A stretch of DNA of 64,000 nt from contig NC_091138.1 of the NCBI RefSeq assembly GCF_041381155.1, forward strand, positions 18,787,255 through 18,851,254, given 5' to 3'. Every line of letters starts with the position of its first letter. The stretch's first letter is position 1. Position numbers and translations under genes: made by a program. This document shows positions 1-13,032 of the stretch, piece by piece. Source of the stretch: Argopecten irradians. Its lineage: Eukaryota; Mollusca; Bivalvia; Pectinida; Pectinidae. Under the pieces are notes generated by a model. The model did not search any database and was not told the DNA's origin. It was given only the letters and a program-made list of their open reading frames with translations.

Positions 1-24
1 ACTGTAATTATTACTGTCCATCAG

Positions 25-3000
25 GTCCAGTTTGATGAGTGGCAGGAGACCAAGGTCTGTAGTATCATCATCAATGATGACTCTATCTACGAGGGACCAG
101 AACGGCTGTATGTGGACCTGGTGGATCCGGTGTACTCGTTAGTCAATCCTCGTTATAGCCAGGCACAGGTCACCATCTACGATACTGAAGATGGTAAGTT
201 CTGTGTAAGAAAGTCCAAATGTATATGATCAAGTGCACGTACTGTAAAGCTACATATTTTAGTGCTTTTGTGCCAGATCATTTGTAATAAAATATGGTTA
301 TGCTGACATTGTATTTTCTGTATGTCTTTAGGATAGAAATTACTACAAATTACACAAAATCATTACTGTGCCAACCTATTCCAAATCAATTTTGCATGAA
401 AATATGATTGTGCCAAAATGATGATAATTTTAGAAATTCAAAATTCTTTATAGGAGAGTTGGTAAAGTTTACTATGTAGTTTTTATGTATTTTATTGACT
501 GCAAAATGAATATTTGTTTTTGTCCTTGTTTCTCCAGAACCAGTGATCCAGTTCCAGCAGCCAATCTTCTCTGTAAATGAGAGCGATGGCTACCTCTCTG
601 CTGTTCTGACACGGACAGGTGATTTAGGAACTAGTGTATCGGTCATCTGTTACACCATCTCCCTGACCGCCAGAGGGAGTGAACTGACCCATCTACAGTC
701 AGGCTCTGACTACATCACCCGCGGCAACACCAATCTCAACAGAGTTGTCTTCCCACCAGGAATCAGCACAGCTTCCTGTGAGGTCAAGGTCAGTTAATTT
801 AACAAAATCTCAATAAGTTCATTGAAGCTTTTGTATTTGTAGATTTTAGATCATGGTTATTTTCTACTGTTTGTTTTAAAGCTAATCAGTACCTTAATTG
901 TCTCTTTTAAAGCTTGTTGATGACAGTGAATTTGAGCCAGCAGAACAATTTGAACTGTCAATTTCTGAACCGTCAGCCAATTGCCGTTTAGGACCAGTCA
1001 CCAAGGCAACTGTCATCATTAATGGACCAAATGATGGTAACATTGTCTTTAGCTTTCTTCCTTTTTGGTCCATTACTTCACTGACAAATGATTTTTTGCA
1101 GTATTGCAACTGCCTAAGAGTCTTTAAGCATGTTTTTTAAAGAAATCAAATGTCTGTTGTCAATTGTGTCCAAAAAATTGCAATAAAGAATATTGGGGAA
1201 AAAAAAGAAGAAAAATCAATGTTTATACAAAATAATCTCAAAATACTGTTAAATGCTATAATATGTAGAGTTATCCCATTACATTGCAAAACATTGATTT
1301 ATAAATATGACTTTCAGATATGACTTATCTACACTGTACAAATACTAAATGTATGAGTATTCCCAGTGGATCTAATGTTTACCTTTCACAGTGTCCATCG
1401 TACGTCTGGCTCTGCCAAGGTTCCATTTTGATGAAGATGCTGGTAATGTTGAAATTGATGTGCTGCGTACAGGCGCCGACCTTGACCATGATACGATAGT
1501 GTGGTGTGCTACACGACTATCAGATATACCGTCTGCAACACCAGGACAGGACTACATACCAAGCTCCAGTCAGATCACATTTGGACCAGGACAATCATCT
1601 GAGGTATTTACTCCTTACAGTATTCACTAACACCACAAAATAATCTATAGACGGCACCCCATAATTCATATCTGATAACATTGACACAACAGCAAAACTA
1701 AGCCTCAACATACAGATTTCTGCCTATGTCATTTCAAAATAAGAACATTTAAGTGTATGTAACTAATGTTAAAACATTAAGAAATGTCTGCTACATTTGA
1801 TACTTTGACAGCGGTGCCTTCTGACCATCATGGATGATGAGGGTGACCCACGACTGGAAGGTAATGAGACGTTTACAGTATTTCTGAGCTCTCCCACAGG
1901 CAGTGTACTGGTGGAGCCTCACACAGCAACCGTCGTTATCCATGACGACCACCTCGACAGTAAGTTTTAGTTTTTAAAGTTATTAACTTACCTGCCCAAA
2001 TAAGTGAACTTATGCCATGGTGTAGCATTCTTCCTCCTAAAGTCCGCTGGTAATTTCTTTTTCATTTGAGGCTGCTTTTATGACAATACAGATAGTTATG
2101 GAGTCTATATGGATAAATTTAATTGTAACCTGGTCAATACTAAATTTAACTTCTCTTTTCGATCTTAGTAACCAGGTCCGGGTTCGATATGCAGAGGCAG
2201 GTATTAAATTTATTGTAAATCTGCACCCTCATAATGTTTTACTTGCTTATGGTGGTGGCTCTGTGTTAAGTGAATGTCTAATGAATCTACAGTAGGGTGA
2301 ACTGTCTTTTAAACAATGCGTTTTCTTTAGTGCCAACGATGCAGTTTTTGAAGGACAACCAGACGGTCAGTGAGTCGAGTGGACAGGTCAGTGTGGCTGT
2401 AGTAAGGACAGGGGATCTGAGCTATGAATCATCGGTCATCTGTTACACACGACAGAATACCGCCCTGGTATCACAGGACTACGTAGAACGGCCACTCAAC
2501 GAGGAGTCTCGCTTGTACTTCTTACCTGGAGAACAAGTATGTGTTCCAAAAATATATTTTTCCAAAGTCAGTATGACCATGGATAAACTTTAAATTACCT
2601 AACAAAATTCAAGTTAGTCTTCGGTATAGAAACATTACCTGAATTTTAAGTTAGTGTTTGGTATAGAAAGTGTTGTATGATCAGGGTCAACAAATACGGC
2701 AAATTAAACATGATCTTTGAGTTATACAAGTTTGAGTTATCATCCCTGAAGACACATTTTAACTCTTCTTATTCAAAGCCATGCAGAATCCATTATGAAT
2801 TTCCAGGGATTAATGAGTTAAAGTAGCCAAAATCATTTAAATACCACATGATGGCTCTCGTGTTTTTTGTTCATTAAGGTAGCCTGTTATGAGAGGCTGT
2901 TACAAGCATATAACTGACCCTGACTTATCTGGAAACGCTGTTACAGATGCAGAGCTGTGTGGTGGGAATTGTTGATGATGCTGACTATGAGCCCACAGAG

Positions 3001-6000
3001 AACTTCCGACTACACTTGGCTGAGGCTTTGGGTACAGAGTCTTGTGAGGCGCGAGTAGGGGACATGGTTAGAACAGTGGTCACTGTGACCAACCAGGAGG
3101 ATGGTAGGTGGTCATCTAGGTATAGGGGTCAGGGAGGGGGAGGGTGTATAGACATGTTGGGGGTACAGGTACAGAGTCTTGTGAAGCGAGAGTAGGGGAC
3201 ATGGACAGGATGATTGTCACTGGGACCAACCAGGAGGATGGTAGGTGGTCATCTAGGTAAAGGGGTCAGGGAGGGGGAGGGTGTATAGACATGCTGGGGG
3301 TACAGGTACAGAGTCTTGTGAGGCGAGAGTAGGGGACATGGACAGGACGATTATCACTGGGACCAACCAGGAGGATGGTAGGTGGTCAAGTATAGGGGTC
3401 AGGGAGGGAGAGGGTGTATAGACAAGCTGAGGCTTTGGGTGCAGTCTTGTGAGGTGTGAGTAGAGATAATGGACAGGAGGGCATCACTGTGACAAACCTG
3501 GAGGATAAACTTAAAAATAGCAAGGTTGATGTTAAAATAGTTTTATGCTACCATCATGAAATTTCGGAGGGGTCTTTTTTTTTCACCCATGTCTGTCATG
3601 TTGTATCCTATCTTATTTTAAAACATAGAAGCAAGATCATTTGTGTAATACTTGCATTAAAAAACAGACTAAATTATAAATCTGTCTTAATTAGTTGAGA
3701 TATCAATGAGGTTTGTCTTTGTTACAAATAGTAATAATTACCATGTTTCTGCTGATAGTGCCTACCCTAGGATTTGAGCAGCCTGCCTACAGTGTCCATG
3801 AGCCAGGCGTCCAGGAGAATACAGAGACTCTGGTCATCAGGGTCAGCAGGACAGGGGATCTTTCTGGAACGTCCAGTGTCCGCTGTAGTACGAGGGATGG
3901 ATCAGCTCTGTCGGGGGTTGACTACAGCCCCAGGAGTCAGATCATCACATTTCAACCAAGTGGGTACAATGGATATCTAAATCATTATAAAGATTCTAAA
4001 TCATAATTGTGAATCAAACATTTAGTTATTTGGCTGATGTAAACTGTTATTGGGCCTTTAGAGAAGTGCATTTGTATCATTTAACTTTGGATTGTTGAGA
4101 ATATGATTAGAAAAATTAGGTTTTTTTTTGGGGGGGGGGGGGGTTTAGAGAGAAAATTTTAATGAAGTTTGGTATTATTTATATGAAGAGTTCCAGTTTT
4201 CTGACAGCCATTTATATCAGGAATGTATATGTTATTTCTCTATTTACAGATGTGGCAGCTGTAGACTTTCCTGTAGATATTCTATACAACAGTGCTATTG
4301 AGTGGCACGAATCCTTCACAGTGGTCTTGGGACCAGAAGATCCTACAGGAGCAGAGTTTGGGCAGGTTTCTGTCACAACGGTAACCATCCTTGACGATGA
4401 GGTGTCGGGAAGTCTGGTACTGCCAGCTGCTCCAGTGGTAAGTCTGTCAACATTCTGTTCATAAATGTAAATGATAATTTTCGTATTCATCCTGAACAAA
4501 TCATAACAAGTATCTTTATAGTTGTCTTCCCATCCACCCGTAGACCTGGAAATATCATTGATATCTTGCACACACAAAATTTGATGGAAGGTATGAGAAT
4601 TAATATTTTAGTGATCTATACAGTTTTCTATGATTCTACCTTGATTTTCATGATTGTTTTACAGGTGGTGTCACTGTTACACTATGATGATGTGGAGACA
4701 GGAAGTAAGAAGGACCCGTCTCCAGGATACCCGCTTATATGTGTCTCAGTAAGTTACTCATCCTTCTAATCCATGATAGTCATAATCTCTCAGTATGACC
4801 CGTCTCCAGGATACACACTTATATGTGTCTCAGTAAGTTACTCATCCTTCTAATCCATGTTAGTCATAATATCTCAGTATGACCCGTCTCCAGGATACCC
4901 ACTTATATGTGTCTCAGTAAGTTACCCATCCTTCTAATCCATGATAGTCATAATATCTCAGTATGATCTGTCTCTCAGGATACACACTTATATGTGTCTC
5001 AGTAAGTTACTCATCCTTCTAATCCATGATAGTCATAATATCTCAGTATGATCTGTCTCTCAGGATACACACTTATATGTGTCTCAGTAAGTTACTCATC
5101 CTTCTAATCCATGTTAGTCATAATATCTCAGTATGACCTGTCTCCAGGATACACACTTTTATGTGTCTCAGTAAGTTACTCATCCTTCTAATCCATGAAG
5201 TTACTCATCCTTCTAATCCATGTTAGTCATAATCTATCAGTTCGACCTGTCTCCAGGATACCCATTTATATGTGTAGCTCCACTTCCAAGATACTCTCTC
5301 ATACTCTCATACATGTGTCTTAGTAAGAAGGTTCTCCTCAATATTTTCATTTCATCAAATTTTATTGACAATAATTTTGTATATCAAATGGATTGAACAA
5401 CAGGCAAAGCCAATACAAGTTCTCTCCAATTAAATAATAAATACTGTGTTAATATCCCGAAATTAATTATCCGTTTTATCATATCATTTGTAATATCCAG
5501 AGTAAATACATAAGAAAGTGAATTGGATAAGAGAACGCTAATCATTCTATCCATCAAGAGTGAGATAAAAGGAATCTTAACCCTCAGATAAGATCCCAAA
5601 GCTGCCATATACTTACCAAGTCTCATGTTTGACCACCTCAAACCTTACCACTCATTTGAGATTTCCCTGTACCCTATCAGACCATTCTCCATTTTATCTT
5701 TTCTGTACTAATTTATCCCTGTGTTTGTTCCAGGCGTGTGATGTCCACCACCCGACCTACACTATCACACACACCCTGTGTGAGGAGTCCAACATTAACC
5801 AGTCCTCCATCTTGTATACCTGGGAGGTCGCCATGCCTGCTAACGACCAGCTCGGATCCAAACCACCATTTGTCATGGTTACCGACTCCACATTGTTTAC
5901 AAGTGTCAATAAGATCGTACTGGACAGCATATATTTCCGTCCTACTTTCCGGGTTAGATGTATCACACAGCCGCGACATGCCAATGGAAATCCTGGAATT

Positions 6001-9000
6001 TCGTCCAAGAGTGAGGCAGTAACTATCAGCCATGAGGAGGGTATTTGTAAAGCTCCTGTTTTTCACGGAGCCCCTCACACCAGTTATGGCGCCCAGTCTT
6101 TCTTGGCCAATCTTGACTATGTTGGCCCTGAGGATGAGGATCACCCCAACACTATCCATATATCTATCCAGATCCCACACCAGGACGGCCACCTCCCTCT
6201 GATTTCAACCTTCCCACTCCACAACCTCCGATACCTGTTGGCTGAGCCGGTATACAGACAACAACATTTGTGTTCCAACCTGATAACCCCAGAGGAGAGA
6301 CATGGAATCATCGACTCCGGATTTCTGGACAATCCACAGACTTTCCCACCAGTGTATAACTTTCCGTACCAGTTTGACTCCCAGCTGAGAGAAAACCGGA
6401 CCATCGGTCTGTATAAACACCTTAACCTCAAGTCTTGTGTGTGGTCCTTCAGTGCCTGGTATCACATGACTGACCTCGTTGATATCTGTGGTGGAAAAGT
6501 TATCTCCGATTTCCAGGTCAGCCTTCAAATTTATTACAATAAATATGTCATGTTATAGCCATTGATTATTGACTCAAAGTTTGCAATTTCATTAAAAATT
6601 ATATATTGTTTTCCTTTAAAATACCATCATACTGCAATAAAGGCTTTACATTGTCAATTTAAGACTTCCTTAATCACTGACTTATTATCTTACCATTGGC
6701 TTAAATAGTATACTTTCAAATAAAACCATAACCATTTTTATATGCATTAAGAGTCCAATACAAATAATTCTATAAATGTCTGATTTCCTTGTACAATATT
6801 ACCATCATTTATGTACCTGCATAGTAACCATCTTTTAATTTCTCTGTCCCACAGGTAAAGGGTGTAGGCCAGACCTACCTGACAGTATCCGTGCCCCTGT
6901 ATGTGTACTATGTGTACGTTACGGCGCCCGTGGGGTGGGGCTCACTACAGCACCACACAGACATGTCCTTCTCCTTTTACTACGACAACATCCTGTGGCA
7001 GGCGGGGCTGGAGGGAGAGGGAACCGTAGGCGGTGACCTCCAAGTCCTCAAAGTACTTGTCGGGCGTGATGGCAAACTCGTCATTGATCTGAAGACACAT
7101 GCTAAGTTCAGAGGTAAGGATGGTCTGTTCTCTGTATTTAATTATAATATGGTTTATATATGGCAGTGACATTAAAAATCAGAAAGTCTCCATGGATTTG
7201 CTAGTAAGTTATACATATAAGTTGATGCAGCAAATTATGCTTATAACTCTGTTGATGTGCTGATTTCAGGAATGTACGTTCTCAAACACCATACGCTGCC
7301 TGGAATTGAGAGTCGAATACTTCCACCAGAGGGCATGGCGATAACCTTTGACCTGACTTTGATGTGGGGTCAACAGACATTTGACAGTCCTCACCAGTTG
7401 TGGCGAGCTACAAGTAAATTTAATCTGAAGGTAAACTTCAGTTTCTTTGCTAATTAAAGAGAATGCGTGTTTATATCAACATTTTATACCAGTAAGCATA
7501 TGTAATTTATAATATATAAACTGTAATAGTGTATACTAAGAGAAAAGTAATTACCCTATCTGGTTGTAGGATTACACCGGGACGTACGTCATTGAACTAA
7601 TTCCCTGTACAGTGTCATCAACCCAAATCTTCACTGGAGGTCAGGACCCTATACCCTGTACTGGTCATCAGCCACAAAGGTAAGTACTCACTTCCATCCT
7701 CAGTTAGTCATACAGGTGTTAATCTGCATCTCTCATTTTCATACTACAATATACAGAAACACTACATAACCATCTTGTGGTATAAAACAAGATATTTTGA
7801 GTCCGATTTCTCTATTTCTGTAGGTTTGAGATACCTTGAATAATAATATATGATATTTCTGTTGGTTTGTGATACCTTTAATAATGTTAAATGATATTTC
7901 TGTAGGTTTGAGGTGCCGATAGCCTTCCAGCAGTCCAACAGACCTGTCCCTCTTGTTTACACCCTGAACACGAGATTCCAGCTCACCAACAACAGACAGA
8001 CCTTCCTACTGGGTCCAGACAGAACAAAGGATGAACTGGACTTTGATGATACATCATTCACCATAGGTAAATACTGGGGCTTTGTAAGACAACAAAATGT
8101 GTGTTATGAACAGTCAATACCTCTCAATGATGCTCTGACTCTCTACCTAATATGATAATCATTTCTTACAGTTTCCCTCTAATTGTGAATATTATTTACA
8201 TATTAAGTAATGTACTTATACCAGGTGAGGAGCTGTTTGGGCGTGTGATGTGGGACCCAGACCAGGACCTACGGGGTGCTTACAGACTCTCCGTGCAGAA
8301 AGTCTACCTCTGTACAGGTAAATGTTTAGAAAGTCTTTCTCCATACAAGTAATGAACATATTAATTTAAATATTTTACAAGGATATACATATTTAAATTA
8401 CTAATAAAAACAGATCAAAGTGCAAGTATTATTATAGTTACTTTTATGCAAGTATCATAGTTACTTTTGTGCAAGTATTATAGTTACTTTTGTGCAAGTA
8501 TTATAGTTACTTTTGTGCAAGTATTATAGTTACTTTTGTGCAAGTATTATAGTTACTTTTTATAAAAGATGCTTGCAATGCAAATATAGGTTAAGTCACA
8601 CTCACAAATCACAATTAGATGGAGACAGAGATACCTCAATGTTTATATAAGATCACATTACATATTTCATAAACCTTGTTGAAAAAAATTATGTCTGATT
8701 GCGCTTAATTCTTAATTTACTTAGTGTGAGGTCTTTCATGATGTATTCAGAATAAAATGGTACATACTAAATTTTTCTTTGCATCTTTTAGGATAAATAA
8801 AAACGATGATTTATTTGTCCTTTAACAGGAAGTGATGGGTTTGTGCCGACCTATGACCCTAAAGGTGATATCTATGGTGACGGTCCTCAGTTTGGCTGTA
8901 TCCAGCCCAGTAAAAACCTTCGCCATAGATTCCTGATCTTGGACCGGGGTGACCCTGACGTGATACAGACACACTTCCACAATGTACCTTTTAATGCTCA

Positions 9001-10189
9001 TTTCTCCGGAGACTCACCGGACTTAGCTCGTCTGGAGGACTTCCCAGGAATAGATGGTTTCAGTTTAAGTACAGAACCACTGTACAAGGTATTCACTGTC
9101 TTACCACAACCCACAAATTTTACTCATTGAGAATGGTGATTTTGGTGCCAACAAAAAACTGTTATAATAATAAGATTTCCTGCTAAAACAAAAGGGCTCA
9201 ATTTTGAATGTAAAGGCACACACACACCAAATGCATTAACACCACATCCAGGGGATATCGTCCTTTACTGTTGATAGGATGTTATGATAGACAAACTAAA
9301 ACCCAACATTGGTAACGGTGAACACAAATGCATGATTTAAATTGTCACTAATTATTCTCTGTTATGTGTCATATGTAATACATTCATAGATCAACATATT
9401 ACTTTTCTTTTCTATTTTACATGTACAATGTAGAAAAAGCAGGATCTTCAAATGAACATCCATTGATCTTCTTTCAATGTCACAGAAATAAATGGTGTCA
9501 AATATTCATTTAAAGATGAAATCATCATTAAGTATACAGCGCCTGGTATCTATAAATAAACCAACAGCCAAAATCGTTTTGAGGTATAACTTACTGTTAC
9601 TTTCTCACCTTTACAGGTAACCGCTGGTAACCAGTGGTATTTACAAGTAGTCTACATCATTACTAGAGACGACTCTTCCCTGCCCGAATACAGAAACAGA
9701 CGATCATACCGCATCCGACGGGACACCTCACCAGAACTGGAGGATCCCCCTGATAAACCGAGAAATGGAACAAATATAATCGCTATAAAGTTGAAAATAG
9801 ACAGCTCTCATCAGTCAGAAGGGGATTCCCCGACTGAGTTGCCATGGGTACTACCGGTGGTAGTGGTACTTCTAGTCATAGCAGTGGTAGTGGTAGTGGT
9901 GTGCTGCCTGTGCTTCTGTTTCCGACGGAAACACCGGAGGAAAAATAAAGAGCAAAGCTCTGAAGTGACACGGAGGAGTAATATAGAAATCGCACAACAG
10001 AATTCTCTACGTCCTTCACAGCGACAGAACAGACTGTCACAGTCCAAAATTAATGTGAATATCATGGAAATTAAAAACACTGCAGTTCACCAGGCAGAAA
10101 AAGATAGGACTTTTAATGTGAAAATCAAAGACACCAATATAAAATCTCAGGGAAAAAATACTCAAAATATATCAGGGACAGAGGTTTGA
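25..10189 (+). CDS. FREM2: FREM2/FRAS1-like extracellular matrix protein, 3' part (18 exons, partial)
   Basis: Exons by GT-AG and phase: 25-193, 538-788, 913-1036, 1392-1603, 1812-1959, 2331-2536, 2947-3103, 3759-3959, 4250-4437, 4665-4748, 5734-6516, 6855-7113, 7270-7430, 7570-7679, 7906-8066, 8225-8317, 8829-9088, 9617-10189. They sum to 4140 nt (1379 codons plus stop) with no frame break. The first ten exons encode the end of one Calx-beta domain and four more, each split over two exons, with repeated 'VxRTGDLS' and 'DDxxYE' signatures. The rest matches, from memory of vertebrate FREM2, the conserved C-terminal region (PSPGYPL, LNLKSCVW, FDSPHQLWRATS, YGCIQP-like motifs). The last exon has basic RNRR and RIRR motifs, a Val/Leu-rich transmembrane helix followed by FRRKHRRKNK, and a GTEV end. 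FRAS/FREM proteins form a basement-membrane adhesion complex. The CSPG-repeat N-terminus lies upstream of the window. FREM2 versus FRAS1 orthology is less certain than the family. Confidence 0.9.
2736..2822. mobile_element. Degenerate hairpin element in a FREM2-like intron
   Basis: The ends are imperfect inverted repeats (catccctgaa... against ...tttccagggatta). The middle shares 'ttaactcttctt...caaag' with similar hairpins near 10.5 kb and 49.75 kb. It looks like an old, small non-autonomous element. No coding capacity. Confidence 0.4.
3031..3510 (+). repeat. 137-bp tandem duplication of the exon 7 end and its splice donor
   Basis: The motif accaaccaggagg starts at 3088, 3225 and 3362, exactly 137 bp apart, and a diverged fourth copy lies near 3491. 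Each unit carries the last ~70 bp of the exon ending at 3103, the GATG|GTAGG donor and the start of the intron. Copies 2 and 3 have lost the exon reading frame but keep the donor. A G-rich stretch is repeated in each unit. Confidence 0.85.
4700..5330 (+). repeat. 84/85-bp tandem repeat copying the exon 10 end and its donor
   Basis: The junction gtgtctca|gtaag recurs at 4741, 4825, 4909, 4994, 5079 and 5163, with a decayed seventh copy near 5270. Each unit contains about 37 bp of exon 10 coding sequence (PGYPLICVS in the true exon) and about 47 bp of intron. The first copy is the true exon end at 4748. Confidence 0.9.
7813..7935 (+). repeat. 41-bp tandem repeat copying the acceptor of exon 15
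   Basis: 'tatttctg' starts at 7813, 7854 and 7895, a 41-bp period. Copies 1 and 3 contain tttctgtag|gtttgag. Copy 3 is the true acceptor (exon from 7906). Copy 1 is a decoy that would read R-F-E-I-P and then stop. Copy 2 has lost its AG. Confidence 0.75.
8421..8565 (+). repeat. 23-bp tandem repeat in an intron
   Basis: About six copies of gcaagtattatagttactttt plus two bases, between the FREM2-like exons ending at 8317 and starting at 8829. No similarity to the flanking exons is visible. Confidence 0.85.
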
Positions 10190-13032
10190 TGTTATAGACT
10201 TAACTTTCATTGTTTTAGGCCAGTCTATTGTGATATATGGGGGTGAGGGGTGATGATACCTATTTTTATTTCGTATCTGTATCCTAATTCAGCTTTTTGT
10301 AATTTGTTAGTAGAGCTGTGTATTCCATATCATCATGTTGGTATAAGGTTTAACGCAATCATCTACTCATAACTTCAAGCAACATGAAATGTTTAATAAG
10401 CTGTAACAAAAGTTACATATATACAGATGTATATTAAATGACATGTAAAATTTGACAAAAATTAGGAAATCATTCATTTTTATGATCCTTACACATTTCT
10501 GTAAATTGGTAAAGCTTAAAACGAATTTAGACTCTTCTTGTTAAAAGACTGGATTAGTTCATTTTGGAATTTCAGGGGTGACTGAGTTGAAAGATACAAA
10601 ATTTTATCCCAACAAAACCTGATGTGTCCTACAGTATTGTGCAGCCAAGGGTGAAGTGCAATTTCGTGTTGTTAGTATGTGCCATACTGTGTCTGAGTTT
10701 GATGGTTTGGAGTAAATGTCTGTGTATTAGGGGTCGCACTGATCAGTTGTTTATTATAGTGTTGTAATAACCTAAGTGCTGGTCACTTTGTGATCCATGT
10801 TTTACAGCCAAAGTTTTTTGACACTATTCGACTTCACACACGAATGAATACATTTAATCCTTGTTACCTTGAACTTGAATATCTCAGATATTTTTTTTTT
10901 CAAAATATTTTGTAGTTCCTCGCAAACTCAAATACTCAGATAAATTGGTCCCTGTGATTTTGTGAAAATGAGGTTTGACTGTCAAACCAGGCGAAGTTAG
11001 ATATTTGAAGTTGAGTGAATGGAGTTTTTAATGATACTTACCTCATACCAGCCATAATAAGGCTCGCTCATCTGTATCATAACAGGGCAATATAAACACA
11101 TGTACATATTAGATAAGACATACTCTATATTATAAATATGTAAATTAACTCATTTTTCTATTGATTAAAAATCTTATGAAATAACAATCTCAGGGCGTTA
11201 TTATATCGGTGCAATATAGTTTGTCAGTGTTCCCAAGGGACTGTCGTAGGAAATCGTTTTCTATAAACACTGGCATAGGGGCTTGTAATATAATGTAAAA
11301 AGTGCATTGTACAGTGTAAATACACAGAGGCTTTTAATGTAAGCAATGCAATGTATTTATTACTACGATATTATACAGGGCTTGTCATGTAAGCACATGT
11401 AGTGCTTATAAACACAGGGACTTGTGTGAAATTTTTACAATATATACACACAGGACCTTGTAATTTATTGATGGTAGAAACCTAAGTCTAGGATTAAAAA
11501 ATCTCAAAATTTTTAGGCAAAGAAATCTTTTTTATAGATCTTTTTAACATATTTGTATATATGATCAAAATACATATTCATTACAAGATCAATTTTACAA
11601 ATTTAAAATGTTATTCTTCATCATTAGATGGCACGAGGATCAAAGTTGATTGAAAATGTCTGGACATTTTTTAGAGGAGCAAAACAGTCTCTTGAGGCCT
11701 CTTCCTCTCCTCTTGCTTTCATATTGAATTTATAGAGTTGTAAGGACAAGACCCCTGTAGCTTGCTGAGGCGGGAAGGGAATGTATATTGCTTCAGCAGT
11801 ACTCAGAAAGCTTCTACATGTCTTGATTTGTCCTATACATGTATTTTGAAATCTGAAATCTAACTTTACAATCAAATGTACATTGCCTGGGCAGATTAAG
11901 TTTTGTTTTATAAGTTACAAATGGGACCAATTCATTACTCAGTCCTTCAAAACTACTACAGGAATATATTTTGTATTATAAATACTCCCCATTCACAGAG
12001 TTCTAAATATTGTGTGTGGAGTAATGTCAATCTGTATGTAATGGACTCTACCTCCAGTACTATGTCATAATCCTTCCAAATAGTTTGTATCGTTGCATGT
12101 TATACCTGAAAAATATACTGCTGTAGATTCATGTTTTAAGAAAGTTTTTTTTTGTATTTCATTATGTCCCAGTCATTATACCAGCAATTGATTTTTCAAG
12201 TTTTTGCTTTTTCCTCACAACTTGTTTTCAAAGAGATGAAATCATCGTCAAAAAGATGTAATGTGACAATGATTTTAGTTATTACAAGAGTTTATTTTAA
12301 AATATATCTAAAGGCTCAACTGAAATCATTGATATAATCCAATTTATTTCATTTACTATGTAACACTTTTTTTTTCTCATTTCATTCTTTTTAAGACTGC
12401 ATCAAAACCATAATAAAATAAATAATTTCTTATTCAGACCACTTACTGCTGTAGACATCTTTGCCATTAGGAGTATTCTATAGATGAAATCCGTAGATAG
12501 TTTATGTTTTCTGTCGCCACGACGACTCACATTCCACACACCATAAACCGGTGGTTCCTATACACGTAATCCATCGTTGCTATTGTAGTTCCCTGCATCC
12601 AATGATAAGACTGGTGCTCAACTCTGTTGATATCATTATTAGTGCTTTTCTTTTGTTAAGTTATTCATTTCTTTAAATGATTATAATCATATATCCTTGT
12701 TACATCCAGCTAATGTCACTTAAAAGTTTATTTATTTCATTGATCAAGGGTTAAATTCATCATTGAATGAAATAATTAGATAACTTAAAGCTTTACTACA
12801 GTTGATAAGGTTTGTCTATAATTACAGACTTGTATGATTTGGTACCTAGCATGATCCCAAAGTTCAGCCACGTTAGTAGAGGTATGCTATGACATGAGAT
12901 TGACTGATTGACGTTTTGTTAACACCAGTACTCACATGGCTTCAGAACATTTATTTAAGTAACTGGTACTTGCATATCAAGCATATATTGTTAAACAAAG
13001 AAACTTGTTTCTGTAATGGTGAAGTTGATGAT
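10190..13032. other. FREM2-like 3' UTR and intergenic sequence
   Basis: AT-rich sequence with no convincing ORF. The first canonical AATAAA I see downstream of the stop codon is near 12412, so the 3' UTR could extend about 2.2 kb; this is inference. A small hairpin element lies near 10.5 kb. Confidence 0.4.
10500..10592. mobile_element. Degenerate copy of a small hairpin element
   Basis: The stretch acgaatttagactcttc...aaagactggattag...atttcaggggtgactgagtt is clearly related to the copy at 49728-49815 (same internal 'ctcttc...aaagact' and 'atttcaggggtga' end). Its left inverted end is worn. Confidence 0.45.

Noticed and set aside
4212..4577. 121-codon minus-strand frame
   Set aside because: Shadow of the FREM2-like exon 9 on the opposite strand.
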